Below the pieces are notes generated by a model, which did no database searches, had not been told where the DNA came from, and worked only from the letters and a program-made list of their open reading frames with translations. Shown here piece by piece: positions 8,714 to 18,100 of a stretch of 64,000 nt of DNA. The translations under genes were made by a program, and so were the position numbers. The stretch lies in the NCBI RefSeq assembly GCF_050269735.1, contig NZ_JBNNIX010000001.1, positions 744,001 through 808,000 on the forward strand, written 5' to 3'. Numbering within the stretch: position 1 is the first letter of the stretch; each line of letters begins with the position of its first letter. This stretch comes from Paenisporosarcina sp050269735 (GTDB lineage Bacteria > Bacillota > Bacilli > Bacillales_A > Planococcaceae).

Positions 8714-9967
8714 TTGGAGGTGTTTCCTTTCAAGACATTAATATTGCCTTCACTGAGTAGGGTGAATTTCAGCGTAACCACTTATAAATTTTTTGTTTTT
8801 TATTTAATCGTCTCTTTATTTGCTCCACCAATTCCTATAGGTATTGGAAATTCAGATAGTTTTATTTCTTTTGGAATTTTCGTAATTACTTTGTTCATTG
8901 TTTGGAGAACCCTAAAATTAAAATTTGAGTTTCTCACACCATTTAAGCCATACGGTTTTTTTGTGAGTAGTTTAGTATTCTTCATAATAATTCATAGCTT
9001 ATATTTTTTATTATTGGTACACAATATCAATGTATTTTTATATGAGATTCAATGGATTGTTTACTTTTTAGGATTAGCTCTCCTAATATTTGATATATTT
9101 CAAAACCAGGAATTACAAAATAAATTACTAAAGAGTACTATTTTTCTTCATTTTCTTTTAGGTATAACAGGAATTATTTCTTCTTTTACTGGCCCATTTT
9201 ATAGTTATGCTGTTGGTTGGTATGATGGACGTTATGGTTTCAACGTATTCAGAGCTATAGGTACTTCTGGAAGCGCTAATGGACTAGCTGGATCAATGGC
9301 TATATTTCTGATTATTACTATTCTATCCCCTAAAGAGTGGCTTCCTTTTAAAAAAACATATCTTATTTTTGTTTTTGGGCTTACTTTAATATTAACTCAG
9401 TCCAAAAGTGGATTTCTTGCTTTTTTATTAGGCTTTGGAGTTCTAGTATTTATCCAATTTTTGTTTAACGTTTCATTAAAAAAATTGTATAATCTATATT
9501 TTTTAATGGGTTTGTTTGTTGGACTAATATTTTTATTGAAGAACTTCATATCAATTGCTATTAATGACAGTTCTAATCGTGTTAATTATACCAAACACGT
9601 CTTGTTACAATATGAAGAAAGTAATTTTCTAAATAAACTTTTTGGACTTGGATTCAGACAAACAGCTTATATAAATTCTGAAACTTTAGGCTGGGTTACA
9701 GCCCACAATAGTTACGTTAGTTTATTAGCAGAAATCGGGCTCATAGGATTCGGACTAATTATTGGAATAATTATTACCTCTATTTTCGTTCTTTTAAAAA
9801 AGAAATTATGGTCTATTCTTGGTGGGCTCCTCGTTTATCTTTTCCATTTATATTCAGAAGGCTTCTTATACGGATCAACTTATATTTTTTATTTGATGTT
9901 ATTTTTCAGCACCGCTCTGTATTACAATAAAAACACTCAAAAAGTCACTGTTGAACTGAACCCCTAA
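8714..9967 (+). CDS. Wzy-like O-antigen/polysaccharide polymerase
   Basis: A 417-aa protein with about 10-11 hydrophobic segments. It has a periplasm/extracytoplasmic-type loop followed by the Wzy_C signature region TAHNSYVSLLAEIGLIGFGL near residue 335. Known members polymerise lipid-linked repeat units. With the Wzx flippase at 2290 it completes a Wzx/Wzy pathway. The start is unclear: TTGGAGGTG at 8714-8722 looks like a Shine-Dalgarno sequence, but no normal start codon follows at the right distance (TTG 8714, GTG 8720 and TTG 8744 are all imperfect). Confidence 0.83.
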   Translation: MEVFPFKTLILPSLSRVNFSVTTYKFFVFYLIVSLFAPPIPIGIGNSDSFISFGIFVITLFIVWRTLKLKFEFLTPFKPYGFFVSSLVFFIIIHSLYFLLLVHNINVFLYEIQWIVYFLGLALLIFDIFQNQELQNKLLKSTIFLHFLLGITGIISSFTGPFYSYAVGWYDGRYGFNVFRAIGTSGSANGLAGSMAIFLIITILSPKEWLPFKKTYLIFVFGLTLILTQSKSGFLAFLLGFGVLVFIQFLFNVSLKKLYNLYFLMGLFVGLIFLLKNFISIAINDSSNRVNYTKHVLLQYEESNFLNKLFGLGFRQTAYINSETLGWVTAHNSYVSLLAEIGLIGFGLIIGIIITSIFVLLKKKLWSILGGLLVYLFHLYSEGFLYGSTYIFYLMLFFSTALYYNKNTQKVTVELNP

Positions 9968-9971
9968 TAGT

Positions 9972-10187
9972 AGACACTCTAGAAAAACGCCTTTTCGTTT
10001 TTTTTGTGTTATCTTTGATGTTCCATATTATAGTGAAAGTAACTTATTCCGTTTTTACTGGGAAAGAAAATTGAGTGAAATTATCAATGAATTTGAGATT
10101 CAGCATTTATCCGTTCGCTCAATTTCTTATCATTTTTTTAAAAAATTAGCGGATAAGAAAGAAAATCTTACCAGAATAGGGCAGTAA
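9972..10187 (+). pseudogene. Unrecognised 3' coding remnant
   Basis: A 71-codon open frame without any ATG ends at TAA 10185-10187. Its translation includes FDVPYYSESNLFRFYWERK and SISYHFFKKLADKKENL, which looks like real protein. I do not recognise the family. It lies next to the deleted galU copy, so this stretch seems to be a deletion scar of the polysaccharide locus. It could also be a chance open frame. Confidence 0.35.
9982..10008 (+). terminator. Possible weak intrinsic terminator after wzy
   Basis: A short AT-rich stem AAAAACG / CGTTTTT with a 6-base loop runs into eight T residues just after the polymerase stop. The stem is weak, so termination may be inefficient. Confidence 0.4.
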
Positions 10188-10210
10188 GTCTACATAGTGC
10201 AAATAAAAAA

Positions 10211-10368
10211 ACAAATATTCCAGCAGCAGGTTTAGGAACTCGATTCTTACCTGCCACAGTTTGATTTCCTTGAAACGACTATTGAATTTGCTTTGACAGG
10301 ACCAGAATTGAGAGAACAACTGTTAGAGTTATTTGAGAAAAAATTAGAAGAATCATTGATTAAAGGGG
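10211..10368 (+). pseudogene. galU (UTP-glucose-1-phosphate uridylyltransferase) remnant with internal deletion
   Basis: Bases 10211-10258 encode TNIPAAGLGTRFLPAT, the unmistakable N-terminal nucleotide-binding signature of GalU/GtaB. From 10260, in another frame, the sequence encodes FDFLETTIEFALTGPELREQ and a Leu/Glu/Lys-rich tail, matching the C-terminal helix of the same family (GtaB: LGFITTTLEFAMQDKELRDQ). Around 240 codons between are missing. What remains cannot be an enzyme. The galE at 10375 follows directly, so the original order was galU-galE, both for UDP-sugar supply. Confidence 0.8.
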
Positions 10369-10374
10369 GAAAAC

Positions 10375-11340
10375 ATGTCGATTTTAGTATGTGGTGGCGC
10401 TGGTTATATTGGTAGCCACACGGTGAAAGAACTAATTGGGAACTATGAAGTGGTAGTATTGGATAACTTATCAACGGGGTATCCCTTTTTATTAGATGAC
10501 AATGTAACATTTGTAAATGGTGATTTAGGAGATAAAGCTGTTCTTGATTTTGTATTTACTACTTACAAGATTGATGCAGTTTTCCATTTCGCAGCAAATA
10601 GTTTAGTAGGGGAGTCTGTTAAAAAGCCATTGATGTATTATGGTAATAATGTCAGTTCAACTATAACCTTACTAGAGAAAATGGTTGAATATGGAGTAGG
10701 GAAATTCATCTTTTCTTCTACTGCCGCTACTTACGGCATACCAAACACAGAATTGATTACAGAGGACACTGCTACAAATCCGATTAATACCTATGGGCGT
10801 TCAAAGCTTGTGGTAGAACATATTCTAGCTGATGTTGCTCATGCACATGATTTACGATATGTAGTCTTGAGATATTTCAACGCTGCAGGAGCGCACGAGT
10901 CTGGTGAAATTGGGGAGAGTCATGAACCTGAGTCACACTTAATTCCGATTGTTTTGCAGCATTTATTAGGACAAAGAGATCGAATTTCTGTATTTGGCAC
11001 TGATTATGACACAGCAGATGGCACTTGTGTAAGAGACTACATTCATGTAACTGACCTGGCTAATGCTCATGTACTAGCTTATGAAGGATTAGTTAGTGGG
11101 GATGTATATAATGAAGTATATAACCTCGGAAACGGTGCGGGGTACTCTGTTAAAGAGATTATTGAAGTATGTGAACAAGTGTCAGGTAAATCGGCCGTTG
11201 TTGAATATGCCAATCGTCGTCATGGAGACCCAGCTGTATTGGTGGCTTCTTCAGAGAAGATTAATAAGGCATTAGGCTGGGAGCCTAAGTTTCAGTTGAA
11301 GGATATTATTGTAAGTGCTTGGAGATGGCATTCGAAATAA
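10375..11340 (+). CDS. galE: UDP-glucose 4-epimerase (second copy)
   Basis: A 321-aa GalE: GGAGYIGSH (residues 7-15), SSTAATYG and NTYGRSK (YxxxK), RYFNAAGAHESG, VRDYIHVTDLANAH. AAAGGGGG precedes ATG 10375 and overlaps the 3' end of the galU remnant. It is less AT-rich than galE at 7599 and differs at many positions, so the two probably have separate origins; this one may be the resident housekeeping-type gene and the other part of the acquired cluster. No terminator is obvious after it before the DUF4238 gene. Confidence 0.95.
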   Translation: MSILVCGGAGYIGSHTVKELIGNYEVVVLDNLSTGYPFLLDDNVTFVNGDLGDKAVLDFVFTTYKIDAVFHFAANSLVGESVKKPLMYYGNNVSSTITLLEKMVEYGVGKFIFSSTAATYGIPNTELITEDTATNPINTYGRSKLVVEHILADVAHAHDLRYVVLRYFNAAGAHESGEIGESHEPESHLIPIVLQHLLGQRDRISVFGTDYDTADGTCVRDYIHVTDLANAHVLAYEGLVSGDVYNEVYNLGNGAGYSVKEIIEVCEQVSGKSAVVEYANRRHGDPAVLVASSEKINKALGWEPKFQLKDIIVSAWRWHSK

Positions 11341-11450
11341 TTAATAAACTATAGGAGAAAAATAGTAAGTTTTCTCTTTCGAATTCTAAAGGATACCTTA
11401 AAAATGTTGTAAAGTTTGGAGATTTATAGAAAAATTCGGAGGATTGAAGA

Positions 11451-12260
11451 ATGACACAAAAACCAACGAAAAGAAGTCATACAGTACAAAAAGCTTATTT
11501 GAAGCAATTTAGTACAAATCCGAAAGAAGGTAATCCTAAAGTTAAGGTGTATGACAAGAAGCGAGACAAATTGTTTATCGCTAGTGTACAAGATGTAACT
11601 GTAGAAAACCACTTTTATAAAATCCCATTAGAATTCGTAGAAGGATTTGTGAAGAAGTTTCCTGAATACAAGGATTTTTTTAAGACGGATTTTGTGGAAG
11701 AATATTTTAACAAAAATTTTGAGATACCATATGTAAATATGATTAATGAGTTTTTTTCTAAAAGATATGCACCCAATGACCGTTTAGATTATATTCCTTT
11801 TAAAGTTGTATTTAGTTTATATATAACCATTCAGTATTTACGGACAAGAAATAAAAGGAAGACTTTGGAGGATTATTTTTCATCTTTTGAAATAGAAAAA
11901 GAGTACCAGCCACTAATACATTTCATTATCTTATTAAACGATAAAGATAAGTTGAAAAGTTTCGGAAACAGTTTATATGATAGATTGTGGAAGATTTATG
12001 TTAATGAAACATCAATTCCTTTTAAAACATCAGATAATCCTGTTGTAGTAGCAGAGAATGGAGAAATAGCCTTTCCATTTAGCAGCAAATATCTAATTGT
12101 AATAAGTAATTCAATTTTTAATGAAAATAATATTGAAGAGGACTTAACACTAGAATCAATGATCGATAGAGATTCTGTCAAATACTATAACCGACTTCAA
12201 GAAGAACAATGTGAATTTCAAACAATCTGGGAAGAAGACGTAAACGCACCACTGTGTTAA
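11451..12260 (+). CDS. DUF4238 domain-containing protein
   Basis: A 269-aa cytoplasmic protein. The N-terminus has KRSHTVQKAYLKQFS, the start pattern of DUF4238 (conserved His, then Tyr-Leu-x-x-Phe). Near residue 190 it has IPFKTSDNPVVV, matching the conserved 'TSDNPv' of that family. Biochemical role is unknown; DUF4238 genes are common in accessory and defence-like regions. GGAGG lies 8 bases before ATG 11451. It stands alone between galE and a repeat field, so context gives no function. Confidence 0.75.
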   Translation: MTQKPTKRSHTVQKAYLKQFSTNPKEGNPKVKVYDKKRDKLFIASVQDVTVENHFYKIPLEFVEGFVKKFPEYKDFFKTDFVEEYFNKNFEIPYVNMINEFFSKRYAPNDRLDYIPFKVVFSLYITIQYLRTRNKRKTLEDYFSSFEIEKEYQPLIHFIILLNDKDKLKSFGNSLYDRLWKIYVNETSIPFKTSDNPVVVAENGEIAFPFSSKYLIVISNSIFNENNIEEDLTLESMIDRDSVKYYNRLQEEQCEFQTIWEEDVNAPLC

Positions 12261-12318
12261 AAATTCGAGTCCATCTTATATAGTGTGAGTGGTTTAACCC
12301 CTTTTTTTCTGACATAGT

Positions 12319-12423
12319 TAAAATGGTAGTTTTAAGACATCAAGTGCGCTTCTAAGAAGGCTTTCGGTGTTCTTATAACCTAACCGATTTTGACTTCTTT
12401 CCTCGTTGACGTAGCTACGATCA
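12319..12423 (-). pseudogene. Possible transposase C-terminal remnant
   Basis: Read on the minus strand this stretch encodes SYVNEERSQNRLGYKNTESL followed by LRSALDVLKLPF and a stop. It resembles the C-terminal tails of DDE transposases (NxER...LGY...). It is too short to place in a family and may be chance. Confidence 0.25.
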
Positions 12424-12429
12424 TAAATC

Positions 12430-12496
12430 GGGTACCTGTGTAAAAAACTATTCAAATTATTTACTACAATTGCATATATCAATGGGTGGCACCTTA
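12430..12496 (+). repeat. GGTACC-GGTGCC element, copy A (internally deleted)
   Basis: The left end GGGTACCTGTGTAAAAAAC, then ATTCAAATTAT and CTACAATTGCATAT, is fused directly to the distal right end ATGGGTGGCACCTT found in the long copies (B, G, H). A further left-end-like fragment (CAGGTAACTGTGTAAG) follows at 12522-12538. Confidence 0.75.
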
Positions 12497-12540
12497 GATT
12501 AAAAGTGGCTAATTTCTAAATCAGGTAACTGTGTAAGGTA

Positions 12541-12568
12541 AGCGTCAAATAATGAACACATTGTTTCT
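12541..12568 (+). repeat. Shared 28-base segment (AGCGTCAAATAATGAACACA...)
   Basis: This segment is identical to 24831-24858. Related versions occur at 25035 (AGCGTCAAATAGTGAACACA) and 62830. The shared motif looks like the end of a former insertion sequence, but no transposase is attached. Confidence 0.6.
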
Positions 12569-12637
12569 ATTTCTTCTTGAAATGTCAAAAAATTGACGGG
12601 CTACTCTGTCAAGCTTATGATGTATTTTTTAAAAATC

Positions 12638-12972
12638 AGGTACCTACCTGTGTAAAAAACTATTCAGATTATAAACGACAATTGCATATGATTTTTCCAG
12701 AAAGTTGTAGGAAGTGGGTTTTTTAATACAGTTTCTGAATAAATTCTCATTTTTGTAAATTGTCATAATTTAATTGGTGCCAGCCATGAAAACTCCGGAA
12801 AAGATTTTTAGTGATCAATTTTGATGTATATCATGTTTCTGCTTTTTCATTCTGTGTACATTCAATTATTGCCTACAATTTATTAGTGGGTGGCACTTAA
12901 GATGGTGGCTAGCCAATCGTAACTAAATACGAAATCAAAAAGTGGCCGACATTGTATTGGCCGCTTTCTTTG
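12638..12972 (+). repeat. GGTACC-GGTGCC element, copy B (long form with terminal hairpin)
   Basis: Long-form copy of about 335 bases. It runs from CAGGTACC (with an inserted TACC) through GTAAATTGTCATAATTTAAT and GGTGCCAGCC, a middle part with TTGATGTATATCATGTTTCT, the inverted end GGGTGGCACTTAA, and finally a hairpin AAAGTGGCCGA / TTGGCCGCTTTC (12938-12971) followed by T-rich sequence. The whole order is shared with copies G, H and J. Confidence 0.85.
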
Positions 12973-13169
12973 TAAATTAATTAACGGTGTTCTAATACGA
13001 AGCTTGAGAACCGTCTATTAAAAGATACCAACTATGTATAAAACTAATTGTTACATCGCTTGTAAGGACAGGGAGTAACTTCCTTGTTCTTTTTTGTTGC
13101 AGGATGCTTGAGTAAATGATATCATCACTTCAATAGGTTTAATTCCATGTAATGGAAGTTGGTGGAAGG

Positions 13170-13781
13170 ATGCAAAAGAAGTTCTTACTAAGAATGTCCC
13201 CGGAAAAATACGGAACACTGGTGAATATGTCTGTAAAAGAAAAAAGTCTAAATGAGTACATTAATAGGATCTTAGATGAACACATACTTCATGTTGAAGG
13301 GAAGATCACACAGATGGAGAAAATAGTTGTCGGTGAGATGTTACAAAAAGAAGTAAGGGAAGCAGTCGTTGTTACTCAAAACCCTTGGTATATGACAATA
13401 TTAGATGAGTACAAAATCTATTTTTTTTCCACAAACAAAATCGTTTCACCGATGTCTTCTTTATTATTCTACGGAGATTCGGATTGTTCACCTGCCAAAA
13501 GCATTAGTCGGTACGGCAAGGTATCCCACATCTATCGTCATGTAACAAAGAATGACTTAATTGATATACCTGAAGTTCAGGGAATTATTTCAGATACTCG
13601 TTTTAAAGATCAAGTTATGGAGTGGGAAAAGCATCAGATCGTGGTTCTTTCTGAAGTAGTAAAACTGGAGAAGCCACTTCCTTTGACAAAGGACTACATC
13701 AATCATCCGCGAATTATCGTCAATCGCGAGACGACCATGGCTAAGTTATTAAGTGCTAAAAAAATGGATGACTTATTTTGA
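13170..13781 (+). CDS. Hypothetical protein with RHH-like N-terminus
   Basis: About 203 aa. The N-terminus KKFLLRMSPEKYGTLVNMSV followed by KEKSLNEYINRIL resembles ribbon-helix-helix DNA-binding proteins (beta strand, then two helices with SLNEYIN), as in Arc/HicB-type regulators. The remaining 150 residues include WYMTILDEYKIYFF and HQIVVLSEVVKLEKPLP, which suggest a small beta-rich domain, perhaps EVE/ASCH-like, but I cannot assign it. ATG 13170 after GGTGGAAGG is preferred; in-frame ATG 13152 is possible. It lies alone between repeat elements with no partner toxin or antitoxin gene. Real gene likely; function unknown. Confidence 0.65.
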   Translation: MQKKFLLRMSPEKYGTLVNMSVKEKSLNEYINRILDEHILHVEGKITQMEKIVVGEMLQKEVREAVVVTQNPWYMTILDEYKIYFFSTNKIVSPMSSLLFYGDSDCSPAKSISRYGKVSHIYRHVTKNDLIDIPEVQGIISDTRFKDQVMEWEKHQIVVLSEVVKLEKPLPLTKDYINHPRIIVNRETTMAKLLSAKKMDDLF

Positions 13782-13813
13782 AGTACGTCTACTCTGTTCT
13801 TTCATAATAAAAC

Positions 13814-13879
13814 AGGTACCTATGTGAAAAACAATTCAGCTTATAAGCGACAATTGCATAAGATTTTTCCTTGAAAAAC
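13814..13879 (+). repeat. GGTACC-GGTGCC element fragment, copy C1
   Basis: Left-end fragment (CAGGTACCTATGTGAAAAAC, then GACAATTGCATAAG) cut off after about 65 bases by another copy of the same left end. Confidence 0.7.
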
Positions 13880-14013
13880 GGGTACCTGTGTAAAAAACTC
13901 TTCAGATTATTAACTACAATTGCATTAGCAATTTCAAGAATTCAGCAATTGTTGGATTCTTTTCTGTATAAATATGTAAATAATTAAGTTATCATAAATT
14001 TCAGGGTGCCACG
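13880..14013 (+). repeat. GGTACC-GGTGCC element, copy C2 (short form)
   Basis: Short form of about 135 bases: GGGTACCTGTGTAAAAAAC at the left, GGGTGCCACG at the right, and an internal degenerate hairpin GAATTCAGCAA / TTGTTGGATTC followed by TTTT. The layout matches copy L at 59195. The element is nested against C1. Confidence 0.75.
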
Positions 14014-14061
14014 CAAAGAAACATTTCTGACATTACACTACAACTTCGGAAAATGTATCAG

Positions 14062-14093
14062 TGCTGAATTCCTTGCCTGTCCAGAGATTGACG
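14062..14093 (+). repeat. 32-base segment identical to 24984-25015
   Basis: The segment starts GCTGAATTCCTTGCCTGTCC and ends GATTGACGG. The two sites are about 10.9 kb apart and have unrelated flanks, so this is a dispersed element fragment. The 64-codon open frame over this copy (14006-14200) shows no protein-like features and I do not call it. Confidence 0.7.
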
Positions 14094-14267
14094 GATATAA
14101 TGTCCTCAATATCTCTAGAAAAGGAAAAGGACGTCTTCCTATATGTATAATCATTGGCGTGATTATACCGAAGACGTCCCAGATATGTACAGGCATTTAA
14201 GGAAATAGGGTACTCTGGTCTTATTCCTCATCAAAAGAAAATAGAACATATGCCAGTATAATTAAAT

Positions 14268-14342
14268 GTTTTGGAACAGGCAATTTTGTTGCGCCGTGAA
14301 GTTCCTTCTCATAGTGTTTCTCAAATCTTTCGAATCTTGTGA
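14268..14342 (+). pseudogene. Transposase/integrase fragment
   Basis: A 24-codon stretch encodes LEQAILLRREVPSHSVSQIF, resembling the N-terminal helix-turn-helix of Mu/IS-type integrases ('QAvlLRkEvPsrSv...'). It ends in a stop. It is part of a field of transposon debris that continues into the IS66 remnant at 14605. Confidence 0.35.
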
Positions 14343-14604
14343 TTACGGCCACGTGATTCACCACCAGTGCCATGTTTTTTACTATTGCTCGCCAAAGAAT
14401 TTACCAGCGAATGAAATTGCCCTACAAATTAACACACATTGATACACTGTTGGGCATCTTTTATGGATTTATTAAACTAGATCTATTTTTGAAGTAATCA
14501 AAATCATTTTTCTGGAACCTTCATATATATACTGCTTATTCCAGCCATGCGGATAAGGTTCTTCTCCATAAGATTTTAGACTTTAGTTCCTCGGAGAAGG
14601 GGTA

Positions 14605-14844
14605 CTAACTCTTGTAACCACTCCAGTAAAAGTATTCCTCAGTTTTCTGTAGGTCTTTTCTTGTCATAACAATAATTGCCATAGCTGATCTCTCAGCTCG
14701 GTTGTTATCGATTTCGAAGCGTCCGTCCCTCATGAATGTAATTAATTTTGGCCACTGTTTCAGCATATAGGAAATTGCCATAGCGACGAGGGAAATTCTG
14801 TTCCAAAAATAATGATTCAAAAAGAGTCTTAGATTAACAATCAT
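14605..14844 (-). pseudogene. IS66-family transposase C-terminal remnant
   Basis: The minus-strand frame encodes LKQWPKLITFMRDGRFEIDN followed by NRAERSA. This is the hallmark C-terminal end of IS66 DDE transposases ('QWPKL..FL.DGR..IDNN.AERAI'), including the region of the catalytic Glu. Everything N-terminal to it (more than 350 residues in a full TnpC) is missing, and no IS66 accessory genes are nearby. A dead fragment. Confidence 0.8.
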
Positions 14845-14947
14845 TTTTATCTTATGTACGTAATGCTAGGTATTCAGATGTGTTTTTCTGAATGTTCTTA
14901 CTTTTTAATTGCTGTAAAAATAGATTTACAGTAAAATTTTACATGTA

Positions 14948-14962
14948 TTGCAACCGCTTACA
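14948..14962 (+). promoter_or_regulatory. cre / LacI-family operator-like site 1
   Basis: TTGCAACCGCTTACA fits the CcpA cre consensus WTGNAANCGNWNNCW at every fixed position. It lies about 190 bases before the amylopullulanase start. Confidence 0.6.
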
Positions 14963-15011
14963 TATCGTATTCTATGGTTTCATTCAGCTAGATTAGCTTT
15001 TTAGATTGCAT

Positions 15012-15026
15012 ATGTAAGCGCTTTCT
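15012..15026 (+). promoter_or_regulatory. cre / LacI-family operator-like site 2
   Basis: ATGTAAGCGCTTTCT fits the cre consensus at every fixed position and has the GCGC centre of a strong site. It is 122 bases before the GTG start of the amylopullulanase gene. Confidence 0.7.
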
Positions 15027-15034
15027 ATTTATTT

Positions 15035-15049
15035 GTGCAAACGGTTTCA
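15035..15049 (+). promoter_or_regulatory. cre / LacI-family operator-like site 3
   Basis: GTGCAAACGGTTTCA fits the cre consensus except at the first base. It lies one helical turn or so after site 2. The three sites suggest catabolite repression by CcpA, or a MalR-type LacI regulator, or both. Confidence 0.55.
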
Positions 15050-15147
15050 CAGGAAGTCATTTGGTTCTATTCTAACCAAGGAAAGGGAGTCGTGCTGGCA
15101 TTAATTTATTCATCAATCACAAAGAAAGAATAAGGAGGACATGATGA

Positions 15148-18100
15148 GTGAAAATTGCAAGGGATGTTAAACGTAGAATATCCATGTTTATTGTTTCAAT
15201 ACTGGTTTTGAGTCTATGGCCGCCGTTCATACCAGCTCAACAGGCAAATGCCACTGATACAACATTTGTCAATGAAACAGTAGATTCATCGAATCGTGAA
15301 GTTCGTTTTACGTATATTCGCGAAGATCAAACGTATGGTGCCTGGAATATATGGGCATGGAATACAGGTGTGAAGAATGATCAAATCAACTTTGAATCGT
15401 ATGAAGGTGGCGTGGCATCCGTTCATATTGCAGTTGCCCCTGAAACCGAGCAATTTGGCTTTGTTCTTCGCAGCACGGAAGACTGGAATACGGCACAAAA
15501 AGAGTTTGGGGATCGTTTTATTCAAGTCAATAAGAACGATTCACTGACAAAGGCTTACATCACAAGTGGTGTTGAGCAAATTCGCATCGTACCAGATGGA
15601 TCGGCTCCCGTTATTGATCAAGGGAACGCTACTTTCTATTACCGGGACAAAGCTCTTTTCGCGAGTGATGATATGGACACGATTGAAAAAGTAGAGTTGA
15701 AGTTTAATGAACAAACGACTGAAATGAATTATGAGCCAGACAATGAAAGATTCGTAGTTGCATATGAAAACATTCCAAATGGGAAAACGCCATATACCTT
15801 CCTGGTCACAAAAGATGGTGTGACGACAGAAGTAACAGATCCTTACAATACAACCGATGGGGCTTCATTTATCGACTTCAAGCAAGCGGACTTGACGGTT
15901 TCTGGATCAGTGGTACCGGCAGCAATTGATTATAATCAAAACGCGGTGTTGTCTGTAGATATTGCAGGACTGACAGACGACGTAACCATCAGCAAAATTA
16001 CTGCAGATGCGACTTCTTTAGGTGGGTCAGATAAGCTCGAGATTGATCCATCCTTAAAAGAGATTGCCATTGCAGTTGACGATGACACAACTGCTGGCAT
16101 CAAAACGATTCCATTAACAGTGGTAGATTCTTATGGAAACAGTTACACAGGAACGGCGGAAGTAGAAGTGAAGACGAGACAATCGACAGGAACGTCAGAT
16201 TTTGATTGGGACGAGTCAGTCATTTACTTTATGTTAACCGACAGATTTTTTGATGGAGATTCGTCTAACAACGACCCCTACGACCTGAACTATGATACGT
16301 CTAAGCGTGGGACGTACCAAGGCGGGGATTTAAAAGGGATTACGAGTAAACTAGATTATCTTGATAATCTTGGTGTCAATACGATCTGGATCAGTCCAGT
16401 TGTAGAAAATATCAAATACGATGTCCGTTCTGTTGAAACTGGCACATCGGATGAGCCTTATTACGGCTATCATGGCTACTGGGCAAATAATTTCGGTAAA
16501 TTGAATCCGCACTTCGGAACGATGGATGATTTCCATGAACTGATTGATGCCGCACATGACCGTGATATGAAAATCATGGTGGATGTTGTTTTGAATCATA
16601 CCGGCTATGGGTTGAAAGAAATCGATGGAACGTTGGCGAACCAGCCAGCAGGTTTCCCGACAGATGAAGATCGTACTAGATTCAGCGATACGGTCCGTCA
16701 AGGATCAGACGTTGGAACGGATGAGGTAGTTGGTGAATTAGCCGGACTTCCTGACTTGAAAACGGAAGACCCTGCCGTTCGTCAACAAATCATTGACTGG
16801 CAAACAAGCTGGATTGACGAAGCGACGACAGCTAAAGGCAACACAATTGACTACTTCCGTGTAGATACCGTGAAGCATGTAGAAGATGCGACGTGGATGA
16901 AATTCAAAACTTCGCTAGCTGAGAAAAAGCCTGACTTTAAGATGATTGGGGAAGCATGGGGGGCAAATGCAAACAATACCCTCGGTTACCTAAACACAGG
17001 AACGATGGATTCCTTACTAGACTTTGAGTTTAAAAATACAGCACGTAACTTCGTGAATGGTCAATTGAAAGCGGCGAATGAAGCGCTTGTTGATCGTAAC
17101 GGCAAAATAGATAATGCCGCGACATTAGGGCAGTTTTTAGGCAGTCATGATGAAGATGGATTCCTTTATTCATTAGGTGGAGATGAAGGTAAGTTGAAAG
17201 TTGCCGCTTCCCTGCAGGCAACTGCAAAAGGACAGCCTGTGATTTATTACGGGGAAGAACTTGGCTTATCTGGCGCCAACAACTACCCACAATATGATAA
17301 CCGCTATAACTTTGCGTGGGATCAAGTCGAAATTAATGATGTATTGGATCACTACACGAAGATTCTTAACTTCCGAAGCGAGCATTCCAAAGTGTTTGCA
17401 AAAGGGGAAAGAACATTCGTAGGTGGGTCTGATAAAGATAAGTTCCTCTTATTCTCTCGTGACTATCAAGATCAATCGGTTTACGTCGGACTCAACGTTG
17501 CGGAAAATGCAAAAGATGTGACGTTAACAGTAGATTCGGCAGAGGCAGTTGTGACCGATTATTATTCAGGAGAAGTTTATGAAGCAAATGATGCAGGAGA
17601 AATTAACGTAACACTTCCAGCTTTAGCTGACGGCGGTACTGTCTTGCTAACAGTTGAAGGCGGAAACATAACAGGTGCGGCTGCTAAAGGTGACGTTGGA
17701 GACGTAGTCGAACCAATTCCAGCGAACACCATTCGCATTCACTATAACCGAACCGACAATGTATACGACAACTATGGTGCATGGTTATGGAATGACGTAG
17801 CTTCACCTTCGGCTAACTGGCCAGTTGGAGCAACGATGTTTGAAAAAACGGACAGTTATGGTGCGTACATTGACGTTCCACTAATTGAAAGTGCGAAAAA
17901 TATTGGCTTCCTTGTGATGGATATCATGAAAGGCGACGCTGGTAAAGATGGTGGCGACAAAGGCTTTACGATTGCGTTACCAGAAATGAATGAAATTTGG
18001 ATCAAGCAAGGTTCGGATCATGTTTATACGTACGAACCGGTCGATTTACCAGCAAATACGGTTCGCATTCACTATACGCGTGACAATGGGGACTACGACA

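Noticed and set aside
13170..13781. A toxin-antitoxin pair at this locus
   Set aside because: Only one gene is present; no second small gene is adjacent on either strand.
14006..14200. 64-codon ORF (MPRKETFLTLHYNF...)
   Set aside because: It begins in the right end of repeat copy C2, covers a dispersed 32-base segment and an inverted repeat, and has no protein-like pattern or ribosome-binding site.
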